Origin: Cocos nucifera
Taxonomy: Eukaryota; Streptophyta; Magnoliopsida; Arecales; Arecaceae
Direction: 5' to 3'
Assembly (NCBI GenBank): GCA_006176705.1
Contig: QRFJ01000046.1
Location: forward strand, 1,972,653 to 2,036,652
Length of the DNA stretch: 64,000 nt
Numbering within the stretch: the stretch's first letter is position 1; the number at the start of each line of letters is the position of its first letter. Positions 23,490-35,700 of the stretch are shown one piece after another. Under the pieces are notes generated by a model that saw nothing but the letters and a program-made list of their open reading frames with translations, was not told the DNA's origin and made no database searches. Made by a program: the position numbers and the translations under genes.

Positions 23490-24376
23490 CATCCGAACTC
23501 ACTCCGCTCACTGCACCCTGGCCCTTCGCGCAGTGGGGGATGGACATCCTCGGCCCCTTTCCAACGGCGTCCGGGCAACGGAAGTTCCTCCTGGTCGCGA
23601 TTGACTACTTTACCAAGTGGGTCGAGGCGGAACCACTAGCGAAGATCACCGAGGCCAAGGTGCAGGACTTCGTCTGGAAGACGCTGATCTGCCGGTTCGG
23701 TCTGCCCCGAGCCCTCATAACCGATAATGGGCGACAGTTCGCTGGAGCCCGGTTTGCCGAGTTCTGCGAAGGACTAAACGTCTCCCACCACTTCACGTCG
23801 GTGGCTCATCCGCAAGCCAATGGGGAAGCCGAAGTGACCAATCGGACCCTGCTGCAAGGCCTCAAAACGAGGCTCGACAGGGCAAAGGGGGCCTGGGCAG
23901 ACGAACTCTACCACGTCCTCTGGGCATACCGAACAACGCAGAGGGTACCGACCGGCGAGACGCCCTTCGCCTTGGCCTTCGGCACCGAGGCAGTCATCCC
24001 GATCGAGCTCAAACTTCCATCTGCTCGAATCGTGGGCTTCAACGAGCAACTCAACCCCCAGGACCTCAGAGCCAACCTCGACCTTCTAGAAGAAAAGAGG
24101 GAAGCGGCCCGCATCCGGATGGCCACCTACCAACGGAAGGTGGCTCGGTATTACAATTCCAGAGTCAAAAACAAGGCATTCAGAGTTGGGGATTTGGTGC
24201 TCCGACGAGCAGCCGTCTCTCAGCCCCAGAGTCAAGGGAAGCTCGTCCCAAATTGGGAAGGTCCGTACGAAGTGGTAGAGGTCGTCCGACCTGGAACCTA
24301 TCGCCTAAAGGAGCTCGGAGGACTAACGCTTCCCCGACCTTGGAACTCGGAAAACCTGAGAATGTACCACCAATAG
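23490..24376 (+). CDS. Integrase, copy 2 (intact frame, 5' end in gap)
   Basis: The sequence after the gap repeats copy 1 from its position about 20730 onward and is almost identical, but it stays open to TAG at 24374. It carries all three catalytic acidic residues (MDILGPF, ITDNGRQF, HPQANGEAE) and the C-terminal DNA-binding part (RVGDLVLRRAAV, NWEGPYEVVEV, LPRPWNSENLRMY). The finger lies inside the gap. The duplication is either a rearranged element or redundant assembly. Confidence 0.9.
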
Positions 24377-24424
24377 TTTCCCTCAATAAAACCTTGTTGC
24401 TCGACACTATCGTTTCAGGGTCGC

Positions 24425-24426
<2 letters not shown>

Positions 24427-24455
<29 letters not shown>

Positions 24456-24470
24456 GAAGAAGAAGAAGCG
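24427..24470. repeat. Poly(A)/(AAG)n tract after integrase copy 2
   Basis: About 26 A followed by AAG repeats. The corresponding place after copy 1 (near 21672) has only GGGAAAAAAGCG, so this tract is expanded in one copy. Confidence 0.85.
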
Positions 24471-24477
24471 AGCGGAA

Positions 24478-25640
24478 ATGTCCCGCTAGGAACGGGAGGA
24501 GAACCTCGTCCTAGCGTGAGCAAAGTCAAAGGCCCCGTTCGCAAAGGACGGGATGGGGGGAGAAGCGAGGACGACGGTCCTCATGTGCCCCCACAGCCGG
24601 CTAGGAACAGGAGGAGAACCTCGTCCTAGCGGAGCAAAGTCAAAGGCCCCGTTCACAAAGGACGGGATGGGGGGAGAAGCGAGGACGACGGTCCTCATGT
24701 GCCCCCACAGCCGGCTAGGAACAGGAGGAGAACCTCGTCCTAGCACGAGCAAAGTCAAAGGCCCCGTCCACAAAGGACGGGATGGGGGGAGAAGCGAGGA
24801 CGACGGTCCTCATGTGCCCCCACAGCCGGCTAGGAACAGGAGGAGAACCTCGTCCTAGCACGAGCAAAGTCAAAGGCCCCGTTCACAAAGGACGGGATGG
24901 GGGGAGAAGCGAGGACGACGGTCCTCATGTGCCCCCACAGCCGGCTAGGAACAGGAGGAGAACCTCGTCCTAGCGTGAGCAAAGTCGAAGGCCCCGTCCA
25001 CAAGGACGGGATGGGGGGAGAAGCGAGGACGACGGTCCTCATGTGCCCCCACAGCCGGCTAGGAACAGGAGGAGAACCTCGTCCTAGCGTGAGCAAAGTC
25101 GAAGGCCCCGTCCACAAAGGACGGGATGGGGGGAGAAGCGAGGACGACGGTCCTCATGTGCCCCCACAGCCGGCTAGGAACAGGAGGAGAACCTCGTCCT
25201 AGCACGAGCAAAGTCGAAGGCCCCGTCCACAAAGGACGGGATGGGGGGAGAAGCGAGGACGACGGTCCTCATGTGCCCCCACAGCCGGCTAGGAACAGGA
25301 GGAGAACCTCGTCCTAGCGTGAGCAAAGTCGAAGGCCCCGTCCAAAGGACGGGATGGGGGGAGAAGCGAGGACGACGGTCCTCATGTGCCCCCACAGCCG
25401 GCTAGGAACAGGAGGAGAACCTCGTCCTAGCGTGAGCAAAGTCGAAGGCCCCGTCCACAAGGACGGGATGGGGGGAGAAGCGAGGACGACGGTCCTCATG
25501 TGCCCCCACAGCCGGCTAGGAACAGGAGGAGAACCTCGTCCTAGCGTGAGCAAAGTCGAAGGCCCCGTCCACCAAGGACGGGATGGGGGGAGAGGCGAGG
25601 ACGACAGGTCCCCATGTGCCCCCACAGCCCGTTGGGAACA
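24478..25640. repeat. 115-bp tandem array, block 2 (about 10 units)
   Basis: Same family as block 1. Unit starts (CCCCCACAGCC) fall near 24588, 24702, 24817, 24932, 25046, 25161, 25276, 25389, 25502 and 25618, with a partial unit at 24478. The last unit drifts (CACAGCCCGTTGGGAACAAG). Sub-variants alternate (GCGTGAGCAAAGTCGAAGG versus GCACGAGCAAAGTCAAAGG), indicating amplification of mixed unit types. Confidence 0.95.
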
Positions 25641-26064
25641 AGAGGAGAACCTCGTCCTGACGCGAGCGAGGTCCAAGGCCGAGCCCCAGAGTCTACGGCA
25701 AGCTTCACTGCAGAAGACGAGGTCTCCTTCAGACCTCAGCTTCAACTTCGGTATCAGCATCAGCGGGAGACGGGATCTCCCCCAAGCGATCATAACCTTG
25801 ACTGCAAAAGAGGAGGTCTCCCCCGAATCGACTTCGGTTGATGAAGGCAATGTCAACTCCGACCCTGACCACGGGGGGCGACATTGACTCCGGCCTCAAC
25901 GTCGGCTTCACCAATTTTGGCTGGAAACGAGTCCCACTTCAACTCCAAACATCGACTGGGGATGAGACCTCCCCCGAGCTTCAGCTGCAACAAATGCGGA
26001 GCCTGGAAGAAGAGACTTCGGCAGTCGCCTGTTTTGGTACTCCCTTCCTTCAATTTTTGAACTC
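25641..26064. other. 3' untranslated spacer between array and PPT
   Basis: Non-coding element sequence with loose repeats of GAGGTCTCC/GACCTC and CAACTCCGAC-like motifs, such as a GATCTCCCCC/GGTCTCCCCC/GACCTCCCCC series near 25775, 25826 and 25966. It ends at the polypurine tract. Confidence 0.6.
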
Positions 26065-26077
26065 GGGAGTGGGGGGG
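26065..26077 (+). other. Polypurine tract (PPT)
   Basis: GGGAGTGGGGGGG lies four bases before the TG of the right LTR, where plus-strand DNA synthesis is primed. Confidence 0.8.
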
Positions 26078-26081
26078 CTAC

Positions 26082-27513
26082 TGTTGGGGATAAATCCCGC
26101 TCCTGCCGAAGCCCGGCCCGACGCTCAGCCCAATGTAACCAGTAGCCGCTGAAGAGCTTTAGCGCCAGGCGCCAGGCCGAGCCCCTACCACGGCCGAACT
26201 GCCTAGAGGCCGAACTCCCCTGCGCCAAGGTCCGGGCCGAACTGCCTAGAGGCCGAACTCCCCTGCGCCAAGGTCCGGGCCGAACTGCCTAGAGGCCGAA
26301 CTCCCACCGCCAGCCGAACTTCCTGACGGCCGAGCCCCTTGGACTCCAAGCGGCTGGACTTCTTCGGGAGACGGACTCCTCCCAGACGCCCGTTCGGCCA
26401 TCCGAGCTCCTCCCGGGTTTTCCCTTCAGCCGAACTCTCCTACGAGCCCGAACTCCTTCGGACTTCCCACGGCCGAACTCCTTCGGACTGACCCCAGGCG
26501 AGCCCGTGCGGCCGAGCTCCTTCGGACCGACCCCAGGCAAGCCCGTGCAGCCGAACTCCTTCGGACCGACCCCAGGCGAGCCCGTGCAGCCGAACTCCTT
26601 CGGACTTCCCACGGCCGAGCTCCTTCGGACCGACCCTAGGCGACCGAACTCCTCAGCGAGCCCTGGCCGAACCAACTAGCAACCGAAGTCCTTCAACTGG
26701 CCAGCCGAGCTTCTTCGGGCCTCTCAGCGGTCGAACTCCTCGGCGACTGTCCCGCGGCCGAACTCTACAGATGGCCGACCCTTCAGCCAGACGAACTCCC
26801 CCAGCTTCCCCCTCGGCCGAACTCTGTTACAAGTCCGAACTCCATTGGACGAACTGTCGCCTGCAGCAAGACCGGACGGCGCCTTCCTCTCCGTACCGGA
26901 CTCCGTGCGGCCCACGGCTCGCCGGTATGGCTCCCACGATCTACCGGACGACGCCTTCCTCCCCGTACCGGACTCCATGCGGCCCACGACTCGCCGGTAT
27001 GGCTCCCACGACGACTCGCCGGTATGGCTCCCACGATCTACCGGACGACGCCTTCCTCTCCGTACCAAACTCCATGCTGCCCGACGACTCTCTACCAAAC
27101 GGCACTCTCCGTACCAAACTCCATGCTGCCCACGACTCGCCGGTATGGCTCCCACGATCTACCGGACGACGCCTTCCTCTCCGTACCAAACTCCATGCTG
27201 CCCGACGACTCTCTGCCAGACGGCACAGCCGTCACCATCAACTAAGCTCCGCTATAAAAGGACCCCTCCCGACATACTAAGGCTAAGCTCTCTGAACTCT
27301 CGACTCTCTAAGCTCCCCTCCACATCTCTAAGCTCCGGAACTCATTCCGAGCACTCCATTACTGTTGGCCGGAAACTAACTTGACCGTCGGAGGGTCCTG
27401 CCGGAGCCACCACCCCACCGGTTCCGGACGGGACTTCGTTTTGCAGGTCCCCGGCGGCGCCCAGCGGCCTCGATTGCGGCGACCTCCGGCGGCGACGGAT
27501 TTCTGCACCAACA
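26082..27513 (+). repeat. 3' LTR of the Tat element (1432 bp)
   Basis: It starts TGTTGGGGATAAATCCC and ends TGCACCAACA. It follows the left LTR closely, including the TATAAAAG box at 27253-27260. Visible differences include substitutions near 26266, 26426, 26908 and 26744, and altered copy number of the CCGAACTCCTTCGG-type and GGTATGGCTCCC-type subrepeats. Close similarity points to a fairly recent insertion. Confidence 0.93.
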
Positions 27514-27518
27514 GATAT
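27514..27518. repeat. Target-site duplication GATAT (right copy)
   Basis: Exact repeat of 14072-14076, directly after the right LTR. Confidence 0.95.
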
Positions 27519-28860
27519 AATGACTAGGAGGAGAGTTTGCCTTTCTAAACTGGCTGCCCAGATTGTTTTAGATCCAAATTCTCTATGGAGAAGAACCGTG
27601 CAAGAAAAATATTGGTTTACAGGATCATGGAAGGAGTATCAAAAGCCTCGTAATTGTTCGGCCATTTGGTCCAAAATATGTAGTTATGTTCCTTTGGTGC
27701 AATCCAACTTTCTTTGGTCTGTAGGCAACGGTGAAACTATTCATGTCTTTGATGACCCCTGGATATCTTTGACACCTATCAGTCGATGGCCTACTTTGAT
27801 CGATATTGAAATGCTGGATGGTTCATTAACTGTTAACAACTTTATAACTGAAGATCGGAAGTGGGATTTAATTAAACTTGCTACTATTTTTTCTACTGAA
27901 ATGATGACCAGAATCTCTTGTATTCCTTTACCAAGAGGAAATTGGCCTTATCAGCTATGTTGGAGGTCTTATGGGCATCATAAGGTATCCATAGCAGATA
28001 TGTATCCGATCCTATGCAATAGAAACACCACTACTTGGCCTAACAATCAAAATTGGATTTGGAAACTTAACGTGCCAAAAAAGATGAAGATGTTGTGGTG
28101 GCGTCTGTTGTGGGACCGTATACCTTGCAAGCAATTCTTGTATCAAAAAGAAATCTTTTTGTAAATGTTCTAGAAGATTCTCAACATATAATAATCACTT
28201 GTCCCTATGCCTATGGTTGCTGGAAGTTATTGCAACGTACAGGTGGATTCCTTGCTGGCATTGGTGCAATTTTTATCATCCAGTTAGGTAGGGAATGTTA
28301 GGAGAGCCCAGTATGCCTATGTTGCGAGTCAACTTTGGTTGGCTCGTAATGAAGGAATCATGTCTCCTCAACATTTGATTAGAAAGGTAATATCTGACAT
28401 TTCATTATTGATCCAAAGTACATCCATTACAGCTCCGTCATGGCACTGGGGTAGCCATCTTCACTCCCATCCAACTAACAACTATTCTATGACCCCCTAT
28501 TGGAGCTATATTGGTTAATTTTGATGCATCAGTTGATGGAGTAAAAGCTGCAGCTAGTTTTATCATAAGAGATGCTACTGGTTCTCTAATTAGAGCTGGT
28601 GGCAAACTATTACCAGCTGTAACTGTGCCACATGTCGAGTTAATCGCAGCATGGCTCGGAGTATATGTTGCTCGATCTGAAATTCAGTCTTATAATATTC
28701 GCCTATAAGGTGATTCTACTACCGTCGTTAATTGGATAAATTCGGTGAATGTTATACAACCCAAGCAATTATCTTTTCTTCAGGAACTTCAACAATGGCT
28801 GCACATTTCTCCTAAAAAATTGAATGGTTATTCCAATGCATCCTTTAACATCTAAAAGCA
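27514..28860 (+). pseudogene. LINE ORF2 3' part: zf-RVT and RNase H
   Basis: The interrupted LINE resumes here. The frame carries LAAQIVLDPNSLWRRTVQEK, NFLWSVGNGETIHVFDDPW and, further on, the zf-RVT-like WIWKLNVPKKMKMLWWRLL. A TAA ends it at 28162. A C-terminal RNase H follows from about 28511 (VNFDASVDGVKAAASFIIRD, VELIAAWLGVYVARS), with a stop at 28706 and residual GDSTTVVNWINSVN. The 3' end of the element is not clear and may reach about 29.85 kb, where TA repeats begin. Not functional. Confidence 0.85.
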
Positions 28861-30300
28861 GGTCTAATGGGGAGGTTGATGGTATTTCACAGCCTCAGGG
28901 CATACCTAGCCTTGGATATTGGAATACTCAGAAGAAATATGTAACCGTCAGGAAGTATTTTGCTGGAATTTATATCTGTTGGTTACATGAATGCTTCTTC
29001 ACTGCTATATTCTACTTCATGCACTCGTTGCCCATATCAAACATTTATCATTGGTGGATTTCTCAGAAGTTATTAAAGTTACTTCCAAGAGTTTTCCACT
29101 ACACCAGCTTGATTGTTTATAATTGCCTTCAGATTCAGGAGTTCTTCAAATACTTCTTTTTTAAGTCCTGAAACTGCTTGCCGTATGAAATCAAAGGGCA
29201 GTTACTCCACTCATTGCCAATTATGCTGATGCTGATCGATTACATTTTCATTCCTGAAAAATTTAACATTTCAAATTTTGCCATCCAATGGGCTGATCGT
29301 CTTTGTACAACAAGGTTGACCTGTTAACAAAATACATGCTTTCATTCAGTGATCCATCAACCGGCACAAACTTCATTCTACTAGCACGTCTTGTTATCGT
29401 ACGCTACCAAGCTTCCATCTTCAATATTTTTCTTTTTCTCATCATATGCTCAGTATGCTGTCACAGCTATCTATGACTCTCTTCATTTCATTTTTATGCT
29501 GCATCTACTACCTATCAGACCCTTCCATCGACAGGAAAATCATGTCAATTGAATATGCTGTTCCGAGATCCTTAACAGACGGCCCATGGTGCTCTATAAT
29601 CATTGCTCATGAGGCGGCCTCGTATGGCTGGGAGACTCTGCGCCACTCAATTCATATATCTGCGTTACTCTGTACTCGGTGTCAGTATCTTATTTTATTG
29701 GATACTGATGGTCAATCTATATTGTAGGATGGCTGCTAGTATCATACTTGTAATGTGGACATGGGTTATATTTTCTTTGTATATTTTGAGTGACGGTACT
29801 AATACTTTCTACAGGTACATGGAGTTTGTATTACAGATCTTATTTACGTAAGCCTCGAGTAATACTTATCGATATATATATATATTATTAAGTTAATTTA
29901 TTTTACCCTGGATGTACGACGTATCTGATCTATCTAATATTTTTTTCATTCAATGGTGATTGTACGACCTGAGGATGGAAACCGAGGACAACCGAACAAC
30001 CTTCATTAAAAAGAAATTTAGTATTGTCGGTGCTTAGCTGGATGACTAACCTGGTCTGAAATAATTCAGACGGGTTATAACTGGTCAACCATTTCATCTT
30101 GACCCAAGCCTCTCATCTCAACCGACACGCCAAAGGCCTCCTACCATATCCATGCTTCTAGAAAACAATATCAAATGAATTAGCTCAGCGCCCCCAAACC
30201 AAACCCGCAACGTCCTTATCCTGGAAAAATTGATCGCAAACTAATCCATTTAATAACCTGGATAAGCGTATAGATTTTGGTACAAAATTCTCAAAGTCAA
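28861..30300. other. Possible LINE 3' UTR and flank; nothing coding recognised
   Basis: The stretch has a frame at 29446-29727 with no family match and a (TA)n run at 29871-29886. It may include the LINE 3' untranslated region, but I could not place a poly(A) tail or target-site duplication. Confidence 0.35.
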
Positions 30301-32630
30301 ATTTTTTTTTTATATATATAAAAAAAAATTTAAATAATAAAATTTATAAAATTTTAAATATAATTTAAAAAAAATAATAATTTTTTCATCTTATCTTTAT
30401 TTGTAGATGACTTATTGAAGATCATAAAAATAAATAAAAAAATTAATAAATCATAGGCAATTCCTAGATACAACATAAATTCTTTCGATCAAAGAGAAGA
30501 TTGATAGATATCCTTTCAACATTCAGCAAAACAAATATAATTAAAAATATTAAAAATAATAAAATAAAATTTTAGATTGATAGGATGTTTCCCACTTGGT
30601 CCGAACCATGCACATGTTAAAGATTTTTTTTCAACGATCTCAACACCCTAAATAATTTAGACAAACTCTTCATATATATATATATACATGGTGTAAAGAT
30701 TTTTTTTTTTCCAACATGGATTAAAGAATTTCAATATACAGTATGAAAAAGAAAACACTTAGAGAAAAATTTTGAATTTCCTAGGATTCCTCCAATAGTT
30801 CTCAGATTTTGAAGTTCCTTTTTGGTGGGAAAGTTTGTAGGCTTGGGACCTACTTAGCAGTCAATATCTTTGGTATCCTCTCTTTTGTTTTTTTTTTTTT
30901 TTTTTGAAACAAAAAAAAATCTGATGGTTAAGTTTACTAAAAACTATTAATCTCACCATGTCCATGTAAAAAAATACATATCCTCTATGGTACTTATGAT
31001 ACACCATATGATATAATATATTATGCATACTTTATGCGGTTGTGTGCGGCATGCCTTATACAGCTTGCATCCATATGGATGATGCACACGGTGCACCGCA
31101 AAGAATTTACATTCAAAAAAAAAAAAAAAAAAAGCAACTCAAATAAATTATTAAATCAAGATACAGTATGCATAATATTTTATAAATGATACTTAAGCAA
31201 CATCTGGAAGGGTGTTGGATTGAGGACATGTGCCCCAAAATTAGTCAAAAGTTTAATTCTGTACCGCAAGTGTAGCTTTCATTCACCTAAAATGTGAGCA
31301 AAGTACTTAGTAGACCCAAGTACAAAATATTTTAATTGACTAGGTTATACATGAACTAAAAAGGTAGCATAAAACGTCAAAAGGAGCTTAGAAATATTTG
31401 ACCGGACATGTATCCGATTTCTGAAAATTTGACTGCACTTTCCATGCTTGAATATAAAGGTAACGTCTACATCTAGGATTCAAGATATTTCATATGGCAA
31501 TATTTGAATATTAATTAAATTCTAGATTGCAAGCCAAAGAAAATCTTCCCATGGTCACAGTCAAAACCCTAAATAAGCAATATGGCACGTAAAACTTTCT
31601 TTGCTTTTTTTAATAAAGAATTTTTTTTTTTTTTTTTCCTTCGGGTTGTGTGGGTGGGTAGGGGGTGGGTGGGAGGGTTAGAAAGAAACTTGGAACTTAT
31701 TTGAAAAAAACAACCCCAACCCCCACATGACAAATCTGCCATTCCAACATCGACCGGTAGGTGGATCCGACTAAGACAAGCACAATAATTTATTTTATTT
31801 TATTTTTTTATTTATTATATTATATTTTATTTTATTTTATTTTTTAGTTGCTAGGTCAGCTCTTAAGTTAAAAACATAGTCCAGAAACCAGTGGATCTCA
31901 GGGCACAAGACGCAACAACCATGCCACGTTGTATGGATTGCCTGTTCGTACCCATATGAAACCATTAATCTAATGCAAGTGTTAATATTTTAATCTAATC
32001 CTAACCCTTTGGTGAAATTAGCATAACTTGACGCCACCGACATGGCTATGAATATATTGCAACTCTTTTTCTCTTTTTCTCGGGAGAAAAAAAATCACCA
32101 CGACCTGCGATTATTTAATGTGATTATTAATTTCACTGTTCCCTTCATAGTTACCACTTTATAACTGCGATATCCCATTTTCTTAACCTTTATTCTATTT
32201 TATTCTTTGATTCAATCCATATCAGTCCCACTCAGTATTTTACACCCAAAAAAATCTTCCCTAAATTTCCATATTTAACACTTTTGTAGAGGATTCTACT
32301 AATTTCAACTCTTGCAGAAATAATAATATGCTCTCATAAAATATTAAAGAACCAGCTATATTCAAGAGAATAACAATTCTATGCACATAAAAAAAATTAT
32401 AGAAAATAGTAAATTGAGTTAGTGTGCGAATAAATTTATTTACCTTCTCATTCAACAGTGTTTCTGTAACATATATCAATATCATGTTCCTATTTATTTA
32501 AGAAAGTGTTGGTATCATTTTCAGTTTATATTTTCTATCGCAAAAAAAAAAAAAAAAAAAAAAAAAAACTTCAAATAAATTTTATTTTTATTACGAAAAT
32601 TTTAGACAATTATGCTAAGATGAGCAATTT
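30301..32630. other. Intergenic AT-rich DNA upstream of the ERF gene
   Basis: Low-complexity AT stretches (30300-30370), poly-T/A runs (30888-30906, 31117-31133, 31619-31638, 32541-32568), a G-rich GGGTGGGTAGGGGGTGGGTGGGAGGG block at about 31648-31676, and a (TTTTA)n microsatellite at about 31789-31845. No gene was recognised. The proximal part presumably contains the ERF promoter. Confidence 0.5.
31648..31676 (+). repeat. G-run cluster with G-quadruplex potential
   Basis: Six runs of three or more G separated by one- to two-base spacers lie about 1.1 kb upstream of the ERF start. Four runs suffice for a quadruplex in principle. No function is shown. Confidence 0.55.
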
Positions 32631-32633
32631 TAT

Positions 32634-32648
32634 TCATATATATATATG
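32634..32648 (+). promoter_or_regulatory. Candidate TATA region of the ERF-VII gene
   Basis: TCATATATATATATGC lies about 155 bp before the ATG at 32799, a suitable position for a TATA element with a leader of about 120 bp. The leader is C/T-rich, as in many plant 5' UTRs. No experimental support. Confidence 0.4.
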
Positions 32649-32798
32649 CTTGCGGAAACCCATCTTCCCGTGCAAACTGCTTCCACAAAAAACCCCTCTT
32701 CCCTTGTTATCTCGTTTCCAACCCCCCAACCCCTTCTCCCATTTTCTCCTCTCTTCGCAGAACAGAGACCGAAAAAGGCACCTCCTTTGAGCTTCGAG

Positions 32799-35700
32799 AT
32801 GTGTGGTGGTGCGATCATCTGTGACTTCATTCCACTGCCGACGGCCTCGCGCCGGCTCACCGCCGACAACCTCTGGCCAGGCCTCAAGAAGGGCGGCGGC
32901 CGAAAGAAGAAAGGCCGGAAGCATGAGGTGGTGGAGTTCGACGACGATTTCGAGGCCGACTTGGAGGACTTCAAGGATGAGTTGGAGGAAGACGAGGAGG
33001 AGGAGGAAGACGTCAAGCCTTTCGCCTTCGCCTCCAAGGCCCCCTTCTCTCGAGGTAAACTTAGAAACTCTGTAACGATGATTGTTCTTTTGGCTATTCC
33101 TTGTTCTTTGTAGCTTATGATCTTATGTTGTGAATTCTAGTTTTTTACGCCGGAATATTTTCCTCTTTGTTGGAGATTTATGGGAAATAGGCTTCGTTCT
33201 TGACATTTTTTTTTTTGTTACTGGGGGAAAGGTAGATTTTTTCAGTGATTCCTTCTTCTTGTTTGCTTGCTATTGTTGTTTGTGGATTTTAATTTAGTTT
33301 ACGTAGTATTTTTTTCTCCTTATTAACTATTTTCATCTAATGGCTTTTGTTCTTCGGGGATTTTGTTGACGGTATAAAATCTAGAATTTAAAACGGTCAT
33401 GTTACTTTAGGATTTGAGTAAGTGTTTTGACGTTTCTCCGTTTTAGCCTTTTTTGTTGGGGAAAAAAACCTTGGTTAGAATGGATCCTATAAAATTGGTT
33501 TATACTATAGAGGTTCTTGCCGGGAAGAACAGGTTGCAGAAATACAAATCATATTTGAACCAGAGATATAATAGCACTTATAGGGTATTGCCCGTTTGGG
33601 TTTCTGCCCCCAGAAATTTCTTGGTTATTAATATATCTTTTCGAATTTATGCTATTTTGATGAATCTATTGCTAAACAAATATTTGCTTCCTCCCTTCGT
33701 TTTTTTTAATTAAAACTAAAAATTTCCCTATTTCAAAATGTGTGTATATATGAATATTCTTATTTTCAGACTTCTGTTTCCATGTGCCCCCTTTTTGGCT
33801 GAAGACTCAAGTAGCGTATCATTTTCGTTGCGATATGTTGTTTATAACTTATGTGGCACTTCATCTTTAAATATACAAAGTATCACCCAAATTAATCTGT
33901 CCTTTTACTTATTTATTCACCATCTTATGTTTGATTTTTGTCTCTTCTCCCTCAATTTATTTCTTTGATTTGATCTTTGTTTATAATTAATTATATTGTT
34001 CTGTTGTTCGATGTGGTGTATAGTTTGTTTTCTTACTGCTGGTTTCTCTTTGTCAAGGTCTATTTTATGGTTTCAGGATTGTAATCTGAGCTTTGCTGTT
34101 CTTCATTAATTTATGTTTCTATTAAATGAATTATCCAATATAGAGATGATCTACTAGCGAGTAATTATAAGTACATAGAATTTCAGGTGTTTTAAGAATC
34201 TTGGCTTTCTGAGAGTGTAACTGGAAAATCAGAATCAAAGATCGATGCTGACTAAATTCTTTGTCATAAAAATGTTAGAGGTAGGCTATAATTTGTGTCA
34301 GGTTGTATTTGCAAAAGGGAAATAAAAACAATCAGTGATTGATTTGGAGAGTGGAAACTGAAAACCGACATGACTCATTATTAGTTCTATTATGGCTATC
34401 TTTCCTTTGATCTGATGAAAGTAAATGTCTAAATTATGAGATTATATAGAAACGGTGAATGGATCTGCACTCTTATTGGCATTAATTAATGAGTCGCATT
34501 TTCTTGCATTGGTTATTGCAAAAGTGGACATCAAAAAATGTGGTGCAATTTTTTGTCTGGACAAATAATATCAGGCCCTCTATGTGTTGTGGAATTTTGT
34601 TATTGATGGGAAAAACGTTTGAAATTGATGTGTTTTTGTGCGTGCAAGTGGCATGGAATGTTGTTCATTACCAGTATTTTTTTTATTACTGCTGGCATAC
34701 ATATTTGGTAGATGGTACTCTACTTCTGGTTCACCAGTCACGGTATGGGAGAGTAGCAGAATGGAGTTGTTATTTTATAAAGAATACTGTTCTCTGGATT
34801 AAACTCTGTTTTTTGTCTGTTATGTGTGATCGAACTTCGTATGGAATGATTTGGTTCTTCTTAAATTAATTATTAGATGGTTGAGATCTGTTAAAAGGAA
34901 AATTTTCCCCTGTTTTTGTGTCTTTTCTTATATTCTTTTGGGACTGCAGAAGGCTCAACAACTCAAAAATCAGTAGAATTCAATGGATCTGCAGCTAGAT
35001 CAGCAAAAAGGAAGAGAAAGAATCAATACAGAGGTATCCGCCAGCGTCCATGGGGCAAGTGGGCAGCTGAAATCAGAGATCCCCGCAAAGGGGTTCGTGT
35101 CTGGCTTGGAACGTTCGACACTGCTGAAGAGGCTGCAAGAGCTTATGATGTTGAAGCTCGTCGTATCCGGGGCAAGAAAGCTAAAGTGAACTTCCCTGAA
35201 GCACCTGCGAGTGCCCAAAAACGAAACCAGAAACCAACTCTGCAAGCACCAAAACCAGCATTGCCAGAGGAACAGAAGTTAAATCGGTCCTTGAGGCATC
35301 TGAATGACCAAGATTATGATTTATATTGTACTATGGATCACATGGAAGTGAAGGAGCTGGCAAAGCCTGAGTACATGAATTCCCTTCCCTCGCTGGAACC
35401 CTCTCCACCTTCTGGGGGCACTGGGTTTTTGAATTTGCTTTCTGATCAGGGAAGCAACTCTGTTGATTGTTCAGATCTTGGATGGGAACATGAAACCAAG
35501 AATCCCGAGATCACATCAGTTCTTGCTCCTACCATAACCGAGGGTGATGAATCCAGGTTCCTGGAGCATGGTAGCCCCCAGAAGAACCTGAATAGCGAAT
35601 CGGGTGAGGCAGTACCAACAGAGGAAAACTCTGCAATGAAACTTTCTGAGGAGCTATCTGCCTATGAATCATATATGAAGTTCCTGCAGATCCCTTATCT

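Noticed and set aside
21691..25640. Repeated frames reading MGGEARTTVLMCPHSRLG on both array blocks
   Set aside because: Translations of the 115-bp repeat unit. The period is not a multiple of three, so frames break at each unit; no support for a protein.
21691..25640. CRISPR-like reading of the 115-bp arrays
   Set aside because: Units are directly adjacent without unique spacers and lie inside a plant retrotransposon.
29446..29851. Two overlapping frames after the LINE
   Set aside because: No family match; they probably fall in the LINE 3' untranslated region.
34489..34869. Open frame of 126 codons between the ERF exons
   Set aside because: Lies inside the ERF intron, has no recognisable domain and AT-rich composition like the surrounding intron.
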